Origin: Methylocystis rosea SV97
Lineage (GTDB): Bacteria; Pseudomonadota; Alphaproteobacteria; Rhizobiales; Beijerinckiaceae
Reading direction: 5' to 3'
Assembly (NCBI RefSeq): GCF_000372845.1
Contig: NZ_KB889963.1
Span: forward strand, 2,748,304-2,812,303
DNA: 64,000 nucleotides
The position numbers and the translations under genes were made by a program. Numbering within the stretch: the stretch's first letter is position 1; every line of letters starts with the position of its first letter. The notes beneath the pieces were generated by a model, which saw only the letters and a program-made list of their open reading frames with translations, was not told the origin of the DNA and did no database searches. Shown in pieces: positions 18,247 through 26,254 of the stretch.

Positions 18247-18825
18247 TTAAAACATCTTCGCCGCGAGCGCGAAGCCGGCGACGACGATTACCGCGAGCGA
18301 CGCGATGAAAAGTCCGAAGTGGCTTTCGAGCTTCGAGCGGATCGGATCGCCAAAACGATTGATCGCCGCCGCCAGCACGAAGAATCGCGCGCCGCGCGTG
18401 ACCATCGACAGCACGATGAACAGCGGGAAATTATAGGCGAGAAGCCCGGAGACGATGGTCACGAGCTTATACGGAATGGGCGTGAAGCCCTTGACCAGGA
18501 TGAAGATCGCCCCCCATTGCGCGTAGAAGGCGCGCAGCGCCTCCATCTTCTCGCCGTAGCCATAGAGATTGATCAGCCACTGGCCGATCGTATCGTAGAA
18601 CAGCGCGCCGAACGCGTAGCCGAGCGCCCCGCCCGCGACCGAGGCGATCGTGCAGATGCCTGCGAAATACCAGGCCTTCTTCGGCTCGGCGAGCGTCATC
18701 GGCACGAGAATCACGTCGGGCGGCACCGGGAAGAAGGAACTCTCCGCAAAAGCGATTGCGCCGAGCGCCAGGGGCGCATGCCGGCTCGCGGCGAGCGACA
18801 TGGTCCAGTCGTAGAGCTTTTTCAT
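18247..18825 (-). CDS. YqaA/DedA (VTT-domain) family membrane protein
   Basis: The 192-residue protein has four or five hydrophobic segments and the VTT (SNARE-associated) domain pattern: FAESSFFPVPPDVILVP, AGGALGYAFGALFYDTIG, and KGFTPIPYKLVTIVSGLL, whose Pro/Lys residues are conserved. Members sit in the inner membrane and are implicated in lipid scrambling and envelope integrity. I start at the ATG at 18825 (MKKLYDWTMSLAASRH) because it matches the family N-terminus; the frame is open 61 codons upstream without family resemblance. Confidence 0.88.
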   Translation of the reverse strand: MKKLYDWTMSLAASRHAPLALGAIAFAESSFFPVPPDVILVPMTLAEPKKAWYFAGICTIASVAGGALGYAFGALFYDTIGQWLINLYGYGEKMEALRAFYAQWGAIFILVKGFTPIPYKLVTIVSGLLAYNFPLFIVLSMVTRGARFFVLAAAINRFGDPIRSKLESHFGLFIASLAVIVVAGFALAAKMF

Positions 18826-18956
18826 CTGTTCCCGGGGTTGGCGCGGCGCGCTGCCCGCGCATAGCACGTAAGCGTTGAAGAAAGAAGTTTCCCGGGTTGA
18901 CGGGCGCCGGGGCGCGGCTAATATCCGCGCCGCTTCGCCGGCTTCCCGCCGGCCGG

Positions 18957-19041
18957 GCCCCTGTGGCGGAATTGGTAGACGCGCTCGACTCAAAATCGAG
19001 TTCCGCAAGGAGTGCTGGTTCGACTCCGGCCAGGGGCACCA
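18957..19041 (+). tRNA. tRNA-Leu (anticodon CAA)
   Basis: The 85-base sequence folds as a class II tRNA. The acceptor stem pairs GCCCCTG with CAGGGGC. The D-arm region reads GGCGGAATTGGTAGACGCG, and the anticodon stem is CTCGA/TCGAG around the loop CTCAAAA, giving CAA. A variable arm (TTCCGCAAGGAG) and the T-arm GCTGGTTCGACTCCGGC follow. The terminal CCA is encoded. It reads UUG codons. Confidence 0.97.
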
Positions 19042-19248
19042 CTTAGTTTCAGTTCATCCTCAATATCAGCTAGTTATTATCAATTCGATTTGTCGGCCCT
19101 CGCCCGGCCTCGCTCCCTCGCGACGAGCGCGGAACGAACGCTCGAAAGCTGCGTTATAGAAACGATCGCTTCAGCAAACGCGACCGTAAGCTTTCGATCC
19201 GTCGCGGCGACGATCTCCCCAAGATGCTTGTAAATCGGCTGAGGGATT

Positions 19249-20286
19249 TTGCGCATGTACATGACGCCCATCGACTTTATCGACCTCGGGTTTCGCACAT
19301 TCATGCGCAACCCATTTTCCAGTCCCGAACAGATCTCGCTCCGGAAAGGTGAAAGCGACTTTCGCTTGTTGGGCGCGCGCGAGGGACTCGTCGTGACGCT
19401 CGGTCCCGAGACGTCCTTTTTCGATCGGCCAAGCAGGTCTGTTTGCCGATGGCCCGGAACACGGACCATTCCGCGCCAAACTCCTCACTTGGCGCCAAAA
19501 CGCTCCTGGATCGCGAATGAGTTCGCGACATTCCTTTACGTGTTCTGCGGCGGCGGAGACGTGAAGCTCAATCGGATCGCCACTTCGGAGAAGCAAAGAG
19601 AGATTTTGCTGACGGCTGGCGAAGGCAATGTCGTCGAGAAAATCGATCTGACGAAACTTGCAGGAGACAATTCGCCTCCGCTTTTGTTTCTCCAGCCTGC
19701 CTATCTTTGTTCATCCTCCAATGTCGCGATTGAATCCGTCCCATGTGACGCATCGACCATGAGTTGGGCGCGAGCGCCTTATGTCTACAAGACATGCCCT
19801 CTCGACGATCCGTCGACGCCTGCGATCCTATGTCTTGCCGGCAAAACCATGATCTGGTGCGAACGGATCGAGCCCGGCGAGAGTCGGGACTACGCGCTTG
19901 GAAACGTTATTGCGACGACCGCCAACGTCGTTTCCAAACTGCGACCAACCAGCCAGACGCATCCTGAGGATATGAGGGTCGCCGCAGTCGCACAGGATCG
20001 CTCAAGAGCGAATGCAATCATTTCGGCGTCCGCAAAGACGAGCCGCGATAGTTCGATCCGCGCGCGACTACGTGAGTGCGCCGCCGCCACGAAAATCCTC
20101 TTTGAATCGATGCGCGCCCGTGAAGGATTCTTTGTGTGCGAAGTGACCAATGAATCTGACGCGCCGGCCCATGTTTTTATCCAACTCAACAAAGGCAATT
20201 TTTATGGCGGCTCAGGGCTCGTTGGCATCGTGATAAAACTCGTATCCAGCATCTTCCGTATGTCGCACCTGTCGCTGGGTCATTAA
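19249..20286 (+). CDS. hypothetical protein, possibly AIM24-like, 345 aa
   Basis: The product is soluble, with no signal peptide or membrane segment. The middle part (LCLAGKTMIWCERIEPGESRD... then ALGNVIATTANVVSKLRP) faintly resembles the beta-rich core of AIM24-family proteins, but the match is too weak to assign. There are six cysteines spread over the middle. Codon use is less GC-extreme than in neighbours, and the gene sits 207 bases after tRNA-Leu, a common landing site for acquired DNA. The N-terminal Met choice (MRMYMTPIDF) is uncertain among three ATGs. Confidence 0.6.
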   Translation: MRMYMTPIDFIDLGFRTFMRNPFSSPEQISLRKGESDFRLLGAREGLVVTLGPETSFFDRPSRSVCRWPGTRTIPRQTPHLAPKRSWIANEFATFLYVFCGGGDVKLNRIATSEKQREILLTAGEGNVVEKIDLTKLAGDNSPPLLFLQPAYLCSSSNVAIESVPCDASTMSWARAPYVYKTCPLDDPSTPAILCLAGKTMIWCERIEPGESRDYALGNVIATTANVVSKLRPTSQTHPEDMRVAAVAQDRSRANAIISASAKTSRDSSIRARLRECAAATKILFESMRAREGFFVCEVTNESDAPAHVFIQLNKGNFYGGSGLVGIVIKLVSSIFRMSHLSLGH

Positions 20287-20427
20287 TCGAGCGGCTGCGG
20301 AGGCAGTCTGTCGCGGTCGCCATTACCTCGCCATGGGCGAATAAGTCGTCGTCAATTTAGTGCGGCTACAAATTCCAGGTCGCCCAAGCTGCGCCACCAT
20401 AGTAAGCGATCCGGTCGACTCCTTGTC

Positions 20428-21192
20428 CTACCGCCCGTAGGCGCCGAGCGGGCGCGGCGCGCCGGGCGCGTCCGGATATCTTGCCGGCTCGAACGCGTCC
20501 CCGCGACGTATTTTGGGACGCCGCAGTCCCTCGCCGACTTTCACCGTCGCAGAGACGGTCGTCCGCCGCGACGCGCCTTGTTCGAGGATGACGTATTCGC
20601 TTCGCGGCGAACGCGCGCCGGCTTGCTCCGAGGGCGCGCCTGTCGGCGCAGGCTTGGCGGCTGCCTCGCGCCGCAGTCCCTCGACCTGACCTGACAGCGC
20701 GCCGATCGCGGAATTCGTTTCCGTCTTCATCGCGTCGATGCGCTTGCCGAGAGTGTCGACGGCGTCGGCGGCCGGAGTCGCCGCCTGAATCGAAGACCTC
20801 ATCGATTCCATCTCAGTGCGGAGCGCGCGGATCTCCTCTTCCATCTTCTGCGTCGTGCGCAGAAAGGCGGCGCGCTCAGCGTTTTCCTGCGTCGCCATCG
20901 TGCGGACGAGGTCCGGCAAGGCGGAGACCGTCGGCCAGGCGGCCTCGGCGATCAGCCAGCCGGCGAGTGCGGCGGCGCCATAGAGCAGCGCCGCCCATAA
21001 AAGCCGAGAGCCGTGGATGAATGCGCTCTTGAGCGCCGGTAGCTGGCGTTGCGCGACTTTTGTCTCAGAATCAGCGGAGAAATTTCCGGAGATCGCCGCG
21101 TCCGCGGACCCTACCTTCAGCTCCGGAACGTCAGCCGCGGGAGCCGCGGCAGGGCTGAGGTCGAGGGCGGCTAATCCCGTTTGCTCGGTCAT
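20428..21192 (-). CDS. hypothetical membrane protein with coiled coil, 254 aa
   Basis: The start at 21192 (MTEQTGLAALDLSPAA) is chosen over an upstream start because the upstream part has no coding character. The product has an Ala/Pro-rich N-terminal 65 residues and one membrane helix (LLWAALLYGAAALAGWLIAEAAW). A predicted coiled coil follows (ERAAFLRTTQKMEEEIRALR and the next 30 residues), then a basic, Pro-rich tail containing SEYVILEQGASRRTTVSATV. This is the layout of many envelope-associated or scaffold proteins. No family is recognised. Confidence 0.65.
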   Translation of the reverse strand: MTEQTGLAALDLSPAAAPAADVPELKVGSADAAISGNFSADSETKVAQRQLPALKSAFIHGSRLLWAALLYGAAALAGWLIAEAAWPTVSALPDLVRTMATQENAERAAFLRTTQKMEEEIRALRTEMESMRSSIQAATPAADAVDTLGKRIDAMKTETNSAIGALSGQVEGLRREAAAKPAPTGAPSEQAGARSPRSEYVILEQGASRRTTVSATVKVGEGLRRPKIRRGDAFEPARYPDAPGAPRPLGAYGR

Positions 21193-21596
21193 GGCAAGGC
21201 TTCGAATGGGGGGCGCAAGATTTTGAGCTTCACGCCGATTGCTTGAGAATGGATTAACGGGCTGCGCGACTTGCGCCGCCGCCACGCCAAGAATTCAAAC
21301 ACCATGATTTGGGAAATAGAATTGATCCGCAGGGAAATCGTTCGTTCTTCGGGAATAAAAGCTTCTTCATGAGGGCTCCCGGCCCTCTCGCGAATTTGAA
21401 AGCCCATCTTCCTCAGTCACGTACAGGCTCGAAGCTGGCGTCAGAAGATTAAGGCGATTTTCAAAGCGCCGAGGCGCGGCGCCTTTCCGACACAAGCGCA
21501 AGCTCGCTCTGTGAAGCATCGTTTACAATTTGATAACAGGATGCTGCTCCCCTCGTCAGCCACTGGATATTCGCCACACAAGCGAGGAGTGAGCTG
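21193..21596. other. 404-base intergenic stretch without a recognised gene
   Basis: This gap lies between two divergent genes. It is less GC-rich than its surroundings (for example TTTGGGAAATAGAATTGATC and GGGAATAAAAGCTTCTTCATG) and carries one short hairpin, AGGGCTCCCGGCCCT. Short open frames on the minus strand have no signal, no ribosome-binding site and no family resemblance. It should contain the promoters of both flanking genes, but I cannot place them confidently. Confidence 0.4.
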
Positions 21597-22577
21597 ATGG
21601 ACGAGGCAAGCTCTTCAACTGAGACCTCCGACGAAGCGGTTACGCGAGCGCGCGAGGACAAAGCTCCGCCAACTCGTGGGGGAGCCGAAGCCGCAGTAAA
21701 AATTTCGGCGTGCGAACACGCGACATTGGTTTCTGACAGCGAGAGTTCAGACGCAGGAAGAAAGATCGAGATCAGGATCAATCTGGGGTTCGACGACCAG
21801 ACGCTGCAAAGCGTTCTGTCCTCTCTCAAAAACGCGCAAATACAACCGCAGACCGCTGAATATATCAGGCTAACCGCGCCTTATCGGGAAGAGGCTTTCA
21901 CCACGCGCAGGCATGCCAGCGACGAAACAAACACACGCGTTTCTCCAGTCGCTCTAATGTTGATCTTCGCCGTTGGATTCGGACTGAAACTGCACTTCCA
22001 CGACTTTCATTTTCCAGTATTTCCCGATCAGGCCGCCTCGTCGCTTAAGGCTCTGGTCGATCGGATCACCATGTCCGAGTCACAGGGAAATCCGGACGCC
22101 CGAAACAAGTTTTCATCCGCGGCCGGACTCGGCCAGTTCATCAACGCGACCTGGATGGGGTTGATCAAGAAGCACCGTCCTGACCTCGCCGGCAATTTAA
22201 GCGACAAAGAGATTCTCGACTTGCGCAAGGACCCTGATCTCTCTCGAGAAATGACGGCGCGCTATGTCGAGCAAAACACGTCGATCCTGTTGAAGAAGGG
22301 TCTGCCGGTCACGCCCGGATCTCTCTATCTGGCGCATTTCGCCGGACCGGGCGGCGCGGCGGCGATCCTGTCGGCGCCAGAAGAGGTGGACGCGGCGACG
22401 GTGATCGCCAGCGTCGACGGACAGCCGGGCAAAACCCGCGAAAAAATCGTCAATGGAAATCCCTTCTTGAAAGGCTTCACCGTAAAGGACCTCAAGAACT
22501 GGGCTCATCTCAAGATGCAAGGGATCAGCTTGGAGCTGGGGGCGACGCCGGAGGAGAATTTGGCGCGGCGCGATTGA
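21597..22577 (+). CDS. lytic transglycosylase-like (SLT fold) membrane protein
   Basis: The 326-residue product has a charged cytosolic N-terminal region (about 120 residues), a single membrane helix near residues 121-135 (VSPVALMLIFAVGFGLKL), and a periplasmic domain of the lysozyme-like type. In that domain, VDRITMSESQGNPDARNK carries the likely catalytic Glu, followed by SSAAGLGQFINATWMGLI and LYLAHFAGPGGAAAIL, all typical of soluble lytic transglycosylases that cut peptidoglycan. A membrane anchor ahead of the domain is unusual. Residues 58-82 (EIRINLGFDDQTLQSVLSSL) look like a short alpha/beta module of unknown role. Confidence 0.78.
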   Translation: MDEASSSTETSDEAVTRAREDKAPPTRGGAEAAVKISACEHATLVSDSESSDAGRKIEIRINLGFDDQTLQSVLSSLKNAQIQPQTAEYIRLTAPYREEAFTTRRHASDETNTRVSPVALMLIFAVGFGLKLHFHDFHFPVFPDQAASSLKALVDRITMSESQGNPDARNKFSSAAGLGQFINATWMGLIKKHRPDLAGNLSDKEILDLRKDPDLSREMTARYVEQNTSILLKKGLPVTPGSLYLAHFAGPGGAAAILSAPEEVDAATVIASVDGQPGKTREKIVNGNPFLKGFTVKDLKNWAHLKMQGISLELGATPEENLARRD

Positions 22578-22589
22578 TCGCAACGTCAG

Positions 22590-22781
22590 TGTCCACCGGC
22601 CTCCTGCGTCCGGCTGGCCGGCGAAATAGCAGGCGTTCATCGCGCCGACCGACGAACCGACGATAAAGTCGGGGCGCACGCCGGCGGCCGTAAGGCTTCG
22701 AAGCATGCCGACCTGAACCGCGCCGCGGCTGCCGCCGCCGGCCAGAACAAAGGCGGTTTTGGCGGCGGTTCCCCCGTTCAT
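22590..22781 (-). pseudogene. truncated patatin-like phospholipase (N-terminal remnant)
   Basis: The frame starting at 22781 encodes about 60 residues that clearly match the start of patatin-like phospholipases: the oxyanion loop AFVLAGGGSRGAVQVGML, then RPDFIVGSSVGAMNACYFAG with the nucleophile GxSxG. The similarity then stops and the frame runs antisense through the transglycosylase gene. The catalytic Asp (DG[A/G]) half is missing, so this is a broken gene. Confidence 0.7.
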
Positions 22782-22960
22782 GGCGCATCCCCTTCGGCGC
22801 GTCGCGCCACGCGGGCCAAGAGTCTTCCGCCGGATATCTAGGAGGCCAGGCGAAGTCGATCCATGCGCGCTCCAACTCGCCTTATTGACGCGCCCCCGCT
22901 CTTGAAAACAACGCGGGCCTGCTTAATTCGCCACTGCGGCTCTTTCACGAGGACTTTGCA

Positions 22961-23161
22961 ATGGCGGATGACAAAAATCCTATCGTTGAGAACAAACTGA
23001 CCGACGAAAACCCCACTGTTAAAAAGAACAAATATCTCTTCGGCGGCGTCGGCGCCGTCCTCGGCGGTCTGACCGGCGTCGCGATCGGCGGCCCGCTCAT
23101 CGCAGTCGTCGGGGCGGGACTTGGCGGTCTGCTCGGATACAATATGCTGAAGCGGCTGTGA
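22961..23161 (+). CDS. small glycine-zipper membrane protein, 66 aa
   Basis: The product has a charged first third (MADDKNPIVENKLTDENP), then a Gly-rich hydrophobic hairpin GGVGAVLGGLTGVAIGGP and VVGAGLGGLLGYNML. Regular Gly spacing is typical of glycine-zipper proteins that pack in membranes. GAGGA lies ten bases before the ATG. Function unknown. It converges with the DUF2165 gene, four bases apart. Confidence 0.72.
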   Translation: MADDKNPIVENKLTDENPTVKKNKYLFGGVGAVLGGLTGVAIGGPLIAVVGAGLGGLLGYNMLKRL

Positions 23162-23165
23162 CGCG

Positions 23166-23648
23166 TTAGTCGTCGCGCTGACCTAGAAACAGCATCACCA
23201 GCGCCGCGCAGCCGATGAAGCGGAACGCGGCTTGCTCGGCGTCTGGCAGGGACCGCCACATCTGGAACCATTCCCCGCCAACGGCCATGAAGCCGAACAG
23301 GTAGAGGCCAACGGCGAGCGCAAGACCCGCAATCGCGACATCCTTTGCGGCGTTGAATCGCGCCGCATCCGCCTTGCGCCTCAGCAACAGCCGCAACACG
23401 CCGGCGAGAACGAGCGCAGCGGCGGAGAATTCGATTGCGATAATAAATGCGTAGAACATACGGTGCAGCGTCACGCTCGTGACCGCGCGCCACTCGAGCG
23501 GGCTGCCGGCCGGCACCTGATCCATCGACATCACATGGCTGACGAACTGGTAATTCGTGGCGTAGTCGGTCACATTGTTGATTGCGACGAGCAGAATGAG
23601 CGCGCCGAGCGCAGCGGTCAGCAAAATCTTCGAATATCTGATCAACAT
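23166..23648 (-). CDS. DUF2165 family integral membrane protein
   Basis: The 160-residue protein has four membrane helices and the DUF2165 features: NNVTDYATNYQFVSHVMSMD in the first periplasmic loop, RAVTSVTLHRMFYAFIIAIE, and the late motif GGEWFQMWRS. Members are small inner-membrane proteins of unknown function found in many proteobacteria. There is no operon partner, as the flanking genes point the other way. Confidence 0.9.
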   Translation of the reverse strand: MLIRYSKILLTAALGALILLVAINNVTDYATNYQFVSHVMSMDQVPAGSPLEWRAVTSVTLHRMFYAFIIAIEFSAAALVLAGVLRLLLRRKADAARFNAAKDVAIAGLALAVGLYLFGFMAVGGEWFQMWRSLPDAEQAAFRFIGCAALVMLFLGQRDD

Positions 23649-23747
23649 GGCGATCCACTCCCGGGCGTTAGCCTAGCATGACCTGAGCGATTGATCTTGC
23701 GACGCGAGGGCTTACAACAGAGTCTGGTCTCCCGTCGGACTGCGTCC

Positions 23748-24452
23748 ATGATTGATCTTCATTATTGGCCGACCCCCAACGGCCACAAAGTCACGATTTT
23801 TCTCGAGGAAGCGGGACTCGCTTATCGGATCAAGCCCGTCGACATCACCAAAGGGGACCAATTCAAGCCCGAGTTTCTCGCGATTTCTCCGAACAATCGC
23901 ATGCCGGCCATCGTCGACCGCGAGACGGCGGATGGCGGCGCTCCGGTCGCGCTCTTCGAATCGGGCGCGATCCTCGTCTACCTTGCCGAGAAGACCGGGC
24001 GGCTTCTTCCCACAGACCTCCATGCCCGCGCGCGAACGCTGCAGTGGCTATTCTGGCAGGTCGGCGGACTTGGCCCGATGGCCGGTCAAAACCACCACTT
24101 CGCCAAATACGCGCCGGCGAAAATTCCCTACGCGATCGAGCGCTACCGTAACGAGACCGGCCGGCTCTACGGCGTGATGGACGGACAGCTCGCCAAGACG
24201 CCTTTTCTCGCCGGTGAGTATTCGATCGCCGACATTGCCTGTTATCCCTGGATCGTTCCGCATGAGGATCAGGGCCAGGATCTGCACGACTTCCCACATC
24301 TCAAGCGCTGGTTCGAGGCGATCCATTCCCGACCGGCGGTGATCCGCGCCTATGCGGCAGGCGCGCCCTATGAACGGTCGCGTCTCGATTTTACGGCGCT
24401 GGAGCGCGAAATACTTTTCGGTCAGTCCACCGAGCGCGGCGGCGCGAAATAG
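23748..24452 (+). CDS. glutathione S-transferase family protein (YfcG/Ure2p-like)
   Basis: The 234-residue protein has an N-terminal thioredoxin-like domain (MIDLHYWPTPNGHKVTIFLE, with Asn11 as the likely glutathione-activating residue of nu-class/YfcG enzymes), the cis-Pro segment NNRMPAIVD and the glutathione-binding LFESGAILVYLAEKTG. An all-helical C-terminal domain follows, with YSIADIACYPWI. Such proteins act in cytoplasmic thiol-disulfide reduction. The start at 23748 is fixed by the family N-terminus; the open frame upstream is not coding. pyrE follows 45 bases later. Confidence 0.92.
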   Translation: MIDLHYWPTPNGHKVTIFLEEAGLAYRIKPVDITKGDQFKPEFLAISPNNRMPAIVDRETADGGAPVALFESGAILVYLAEKTGRLLPTDLHARARTLQWLFWQVGGLGPMAGQNHHFAKYAPAKIPYAIERYRNETGRLYGVMDGQLAKTPFLAGEYSIADIACYPWIVPHEDQGQDLHDFPHLKRWFEAIHSRPAVIRAYAAGAPYERSRLDFTALEREILFGQSTERGGAK

Positions 24453-24497
24453 GCTATGGCTGCGCGGCGTTTTTTCTAAGAAGGGCACGCCGCATCC

Positions 24498-25181
24498 ATG
24501 TCGAACGACCGCCAAACCGCCGCACGCGAAACCGCCAAGGCGCTGATCGAAGTGCAAGCGGTGCTCGTGAACGTCGATAAGCCTTTCATAACCACCGCCG
24601 GCTGGGCGTCGCCGGTCTACATCGACATGCGCAAGATCATCGCCTTCCCGCGGCTGCGGCGGCGCCTCGTCGATTTCGCGACGCGGACGATCGAACGCGA
24701 CATCGGCTATGAATCGCTCGACATCGTCGCAGGCGGCGAGACGGCCGGCATTCCCTTCGCGGCGTGGATCGCCGACAGCCTCATGCTGCCGATGCAATAT
24801 GTGCGCAAGAAGCCCAAGGGCTTCGGCCGCAACGCCCGCATCGAAGGCGATGTGATGGAGGGCGGCCGCGCCCTACTGGTCGAGGATTTGGCGACCGACG
24901 GCGGCTCGAAGAAGGATTTCGTGCAGGCGCTGCGCGACTCAGGGCAGCGCTGCGATCACGTCTTCGTGTTCTTCTTCTACGATATATTCGCCGGCGCCCG
25001 CGAGGAGTTGGCGGCGCTCGGCATCAGCCTGCATGCGCTCGCAACCTGGCGCGACGTGCTCGCCGTGGCCCGCGAGCACAAATATTTTCCCGATGACGCG
25101 CTCAATGAAGTCGAAGCCTTCATCGCCGATCCCGTCGCCTGGTCGGCGGCGCATGGCGGCCTCGCCAAAGCGAAGGGATAG
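24498..25181 (+). CDS. pyrE: orotate phosphoribosyltransferase
   Basis: PyrE transfers the phosphoribosyl group from PRPP to orotate to make orotidine monophosphate in pyrimidine synthesis. The 227-residue protein has the expected [16 protein letters not shown], the catalytic Lys loop [18 protein letters not shown], and the PRPP-binding [18 protein letters not shown]. The length fits the larger alphaproteobacterial form. No other pyr gene is adjacent. Confidence 0.95.
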   Translation: MSNDRQTAARETAKALIEVQAVLVNVDKPFITTAGWASPVYIDMRKIIAFPRLRRRLVDFATRTIERDIGYESLDIVAGGETAGIPFAAWIADSLMLPMQYVRKKPKGFGRNARIEGDVMEGGRALLVEDLATDGGSKKDFVQALRDSGQRCDHVFVFFFYDIFAGAREELAALGISLHALATWRDVLAVAREHKYFPDDALNEVEAFIADPVAWSAAHGGLAKAKG

Positions 25182-25200
25182 CCGACAGAAGCGGGCGCTT

Positions 25201-25494
25201 TTAGCTGCAGCGAATGAATTCGCGATAGAGCCAACCGAGCCGCTTGCCGCCGGGGCTCGCCACATAGGCCCAGGGCCTGCCGTGATCGTCCTCGCCATAG
25301 CGCTGCACGATAATTGCGTTCCCGTCTTCGATGCCGCCGACGACATTTTTGCGCTGATCGCGGATGGCGATCGAGGCGCCCATGGCGCCCGTCGCCGTGC
25401 AACGATCGCCAGCGAGCGCCGTCGCGCCCCATGCGATCGCGGCGGCGAGAGCGGCGAGAGTGAGGCCGGCGAAGGGCGCGAGTTTCTCGGACAT
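25201..25494 (-). CDS. small secreted SH3-like protein, 97 aa
   Basis: GGGAGG upstream fixes the ATG at 25494. A hydrophobic signal segment (FAGLTLAALAAAIAWGATALA) is followed by a mature part of about 70 residues. The mature part has the pattern of a bacterial SH3 fold (GASIAIRDQRKNVVGGIEDG, AIIVQRYGEDDHGRPWAYVA, GWLYREFIRC) and two cysteines at its ends, probably disulfide-linked. It is likely periplasmic, perhaps binding cell-wall or protein ligands. The exact family is not certain. Confidence 0.72.
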   Translation of the reverse strand: MSEKLAPFAGLTLAALAAAIAWGATALAGDRCTATGAMGASIAIRDQRKNVVGGIEDGNAIIVQRYGEDDHGRPWAYVASPGGKRLGWLYREFIRCS

Positions 25495-25575
25495 CAAAGG
25501 CCTCCCGATTGCGTTGGAAAGACCTATAGTCGGGGTTCGGAAGCAGCGAATTGCGCCAACGCACGTGGAGCCGCC

Positions 25576-26220
25576 ATGCGCAGGCTAATGTTTTTTCTTA
25601 TTGGGGCGCTTTCCGCGCCATATGCGCACGCCGGCGAGCCGCCGGCAGGCTTCGCGCGCCTTGCTGACGTTGCGCCGACCATCGTTCAGGAGATGCGCTA
25701 TGCCGGCGCCGATAATTTCACCGGCGCCCCGGTTCCCGGCTATGACGCGCCGCAATGCTGGCTGCGCACTGAGGCCGCCAAAGCGCTGGCCGCCGCGCAG
25801 AAGGATGCGCGCGCTCGCGGGATTTCGCTCGTCGTCTACGACTGCTACCGACCGCTGCGCGCCGTTTCGGCATTCGTCGACTGGTCGCGCAACGCCGACC
25901 AGCGGACGAAGACCGAACATTATCCACGCCTCGCCAAGAGTGCGCTGTTTCCCGAGGGCTATATCGCCGAACATTCCACCCATTCGACGGGATTGGCCGT
26001 CGATATCGGCGTCAAAGGCTGGAATTTCGGCACGCCGTTCGATTTTTTCGACACGCGCTCATGGACGAAAGCCAAAACCTCGAAGATGGCGCGGGCGCAT
26101 CGCGACGCGCTCGTGACGCTGATGCGCCGCCACGGCTTTGAAAATTTTCCGCGCGAATGGTGGCATTTCACTTACAAAGGCGCGGACGGGGCGCCGAGCT
26201 ATGACGTCGAGATCAAGTGA
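25576..26220 (+). CDS. D-alanyl-D-alanine dipeptidase, VanX/DdpX-like (M15D)
   Basis: The 214-residue product begins with a signal peptide (MRRLMFFLIGALSAPYAHAG) and should act in the periplasm, cutting D-Ala-D-Ala dipeptides. The zinc-peptidase motifs are all present: VVYDCYRPLRAVSAF with the transition-state Arg, EHSTHSTGLAVDIGV with the SxHxxGxAxD ligands, and FPREWWHFTY with the catalytic Glu and the third ligand His. Outside resistance clusters such enzymes recycle cell-wall dipeptide. No vanHA partners are nearby. recG follows 34 bases later. Confidence 0.92.
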   Translation: MRRLMFFLIGALSAPYAHAGEPPAGFARLADVAPTIVQEMRYAGADNFTGAPVPGYDAPQCWLRTEAAKALAAAQKDARARGISLVVYDCYRPLRAVSAFVDWSRNADQRTKTEHYPRLAKSALFPEGYIAEHSTHSTGLAVDIGVKGWNFGTPFDFFDTRSWTKAKTSKMARAHRDALVTLMRRHGFENFPREWWHFTYKGADGAPSYDVEIK

Positions 26221-26254
26221 CCTGTTCCGCGCCGGCGAACTGAACTGAACCTTC

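Noticed and set aside
21189-21407. 72-codon minus-strand frame upstream of the coiled-coil gene
   Set aside because: Overlaps the start region of that gene, has no ribosome-binding site and no family match.
22197-22589. Continuation of the patatin frame into the transglycosylase gene
   Set aside because: Similarity to patatin ends near 22599; the rest is antisense of a real gene.
18957-22600. Integrated element at tRNA-Leu
   Set aside because: No integrase and no repeat of the tRNA 3' end was found downstream, so only a weak island hypothesis remains.
24048-24797. Long minus-strand frame across GST and pyrE
   Set aside because: Antisense to two certain genes and compositionally a shadow.
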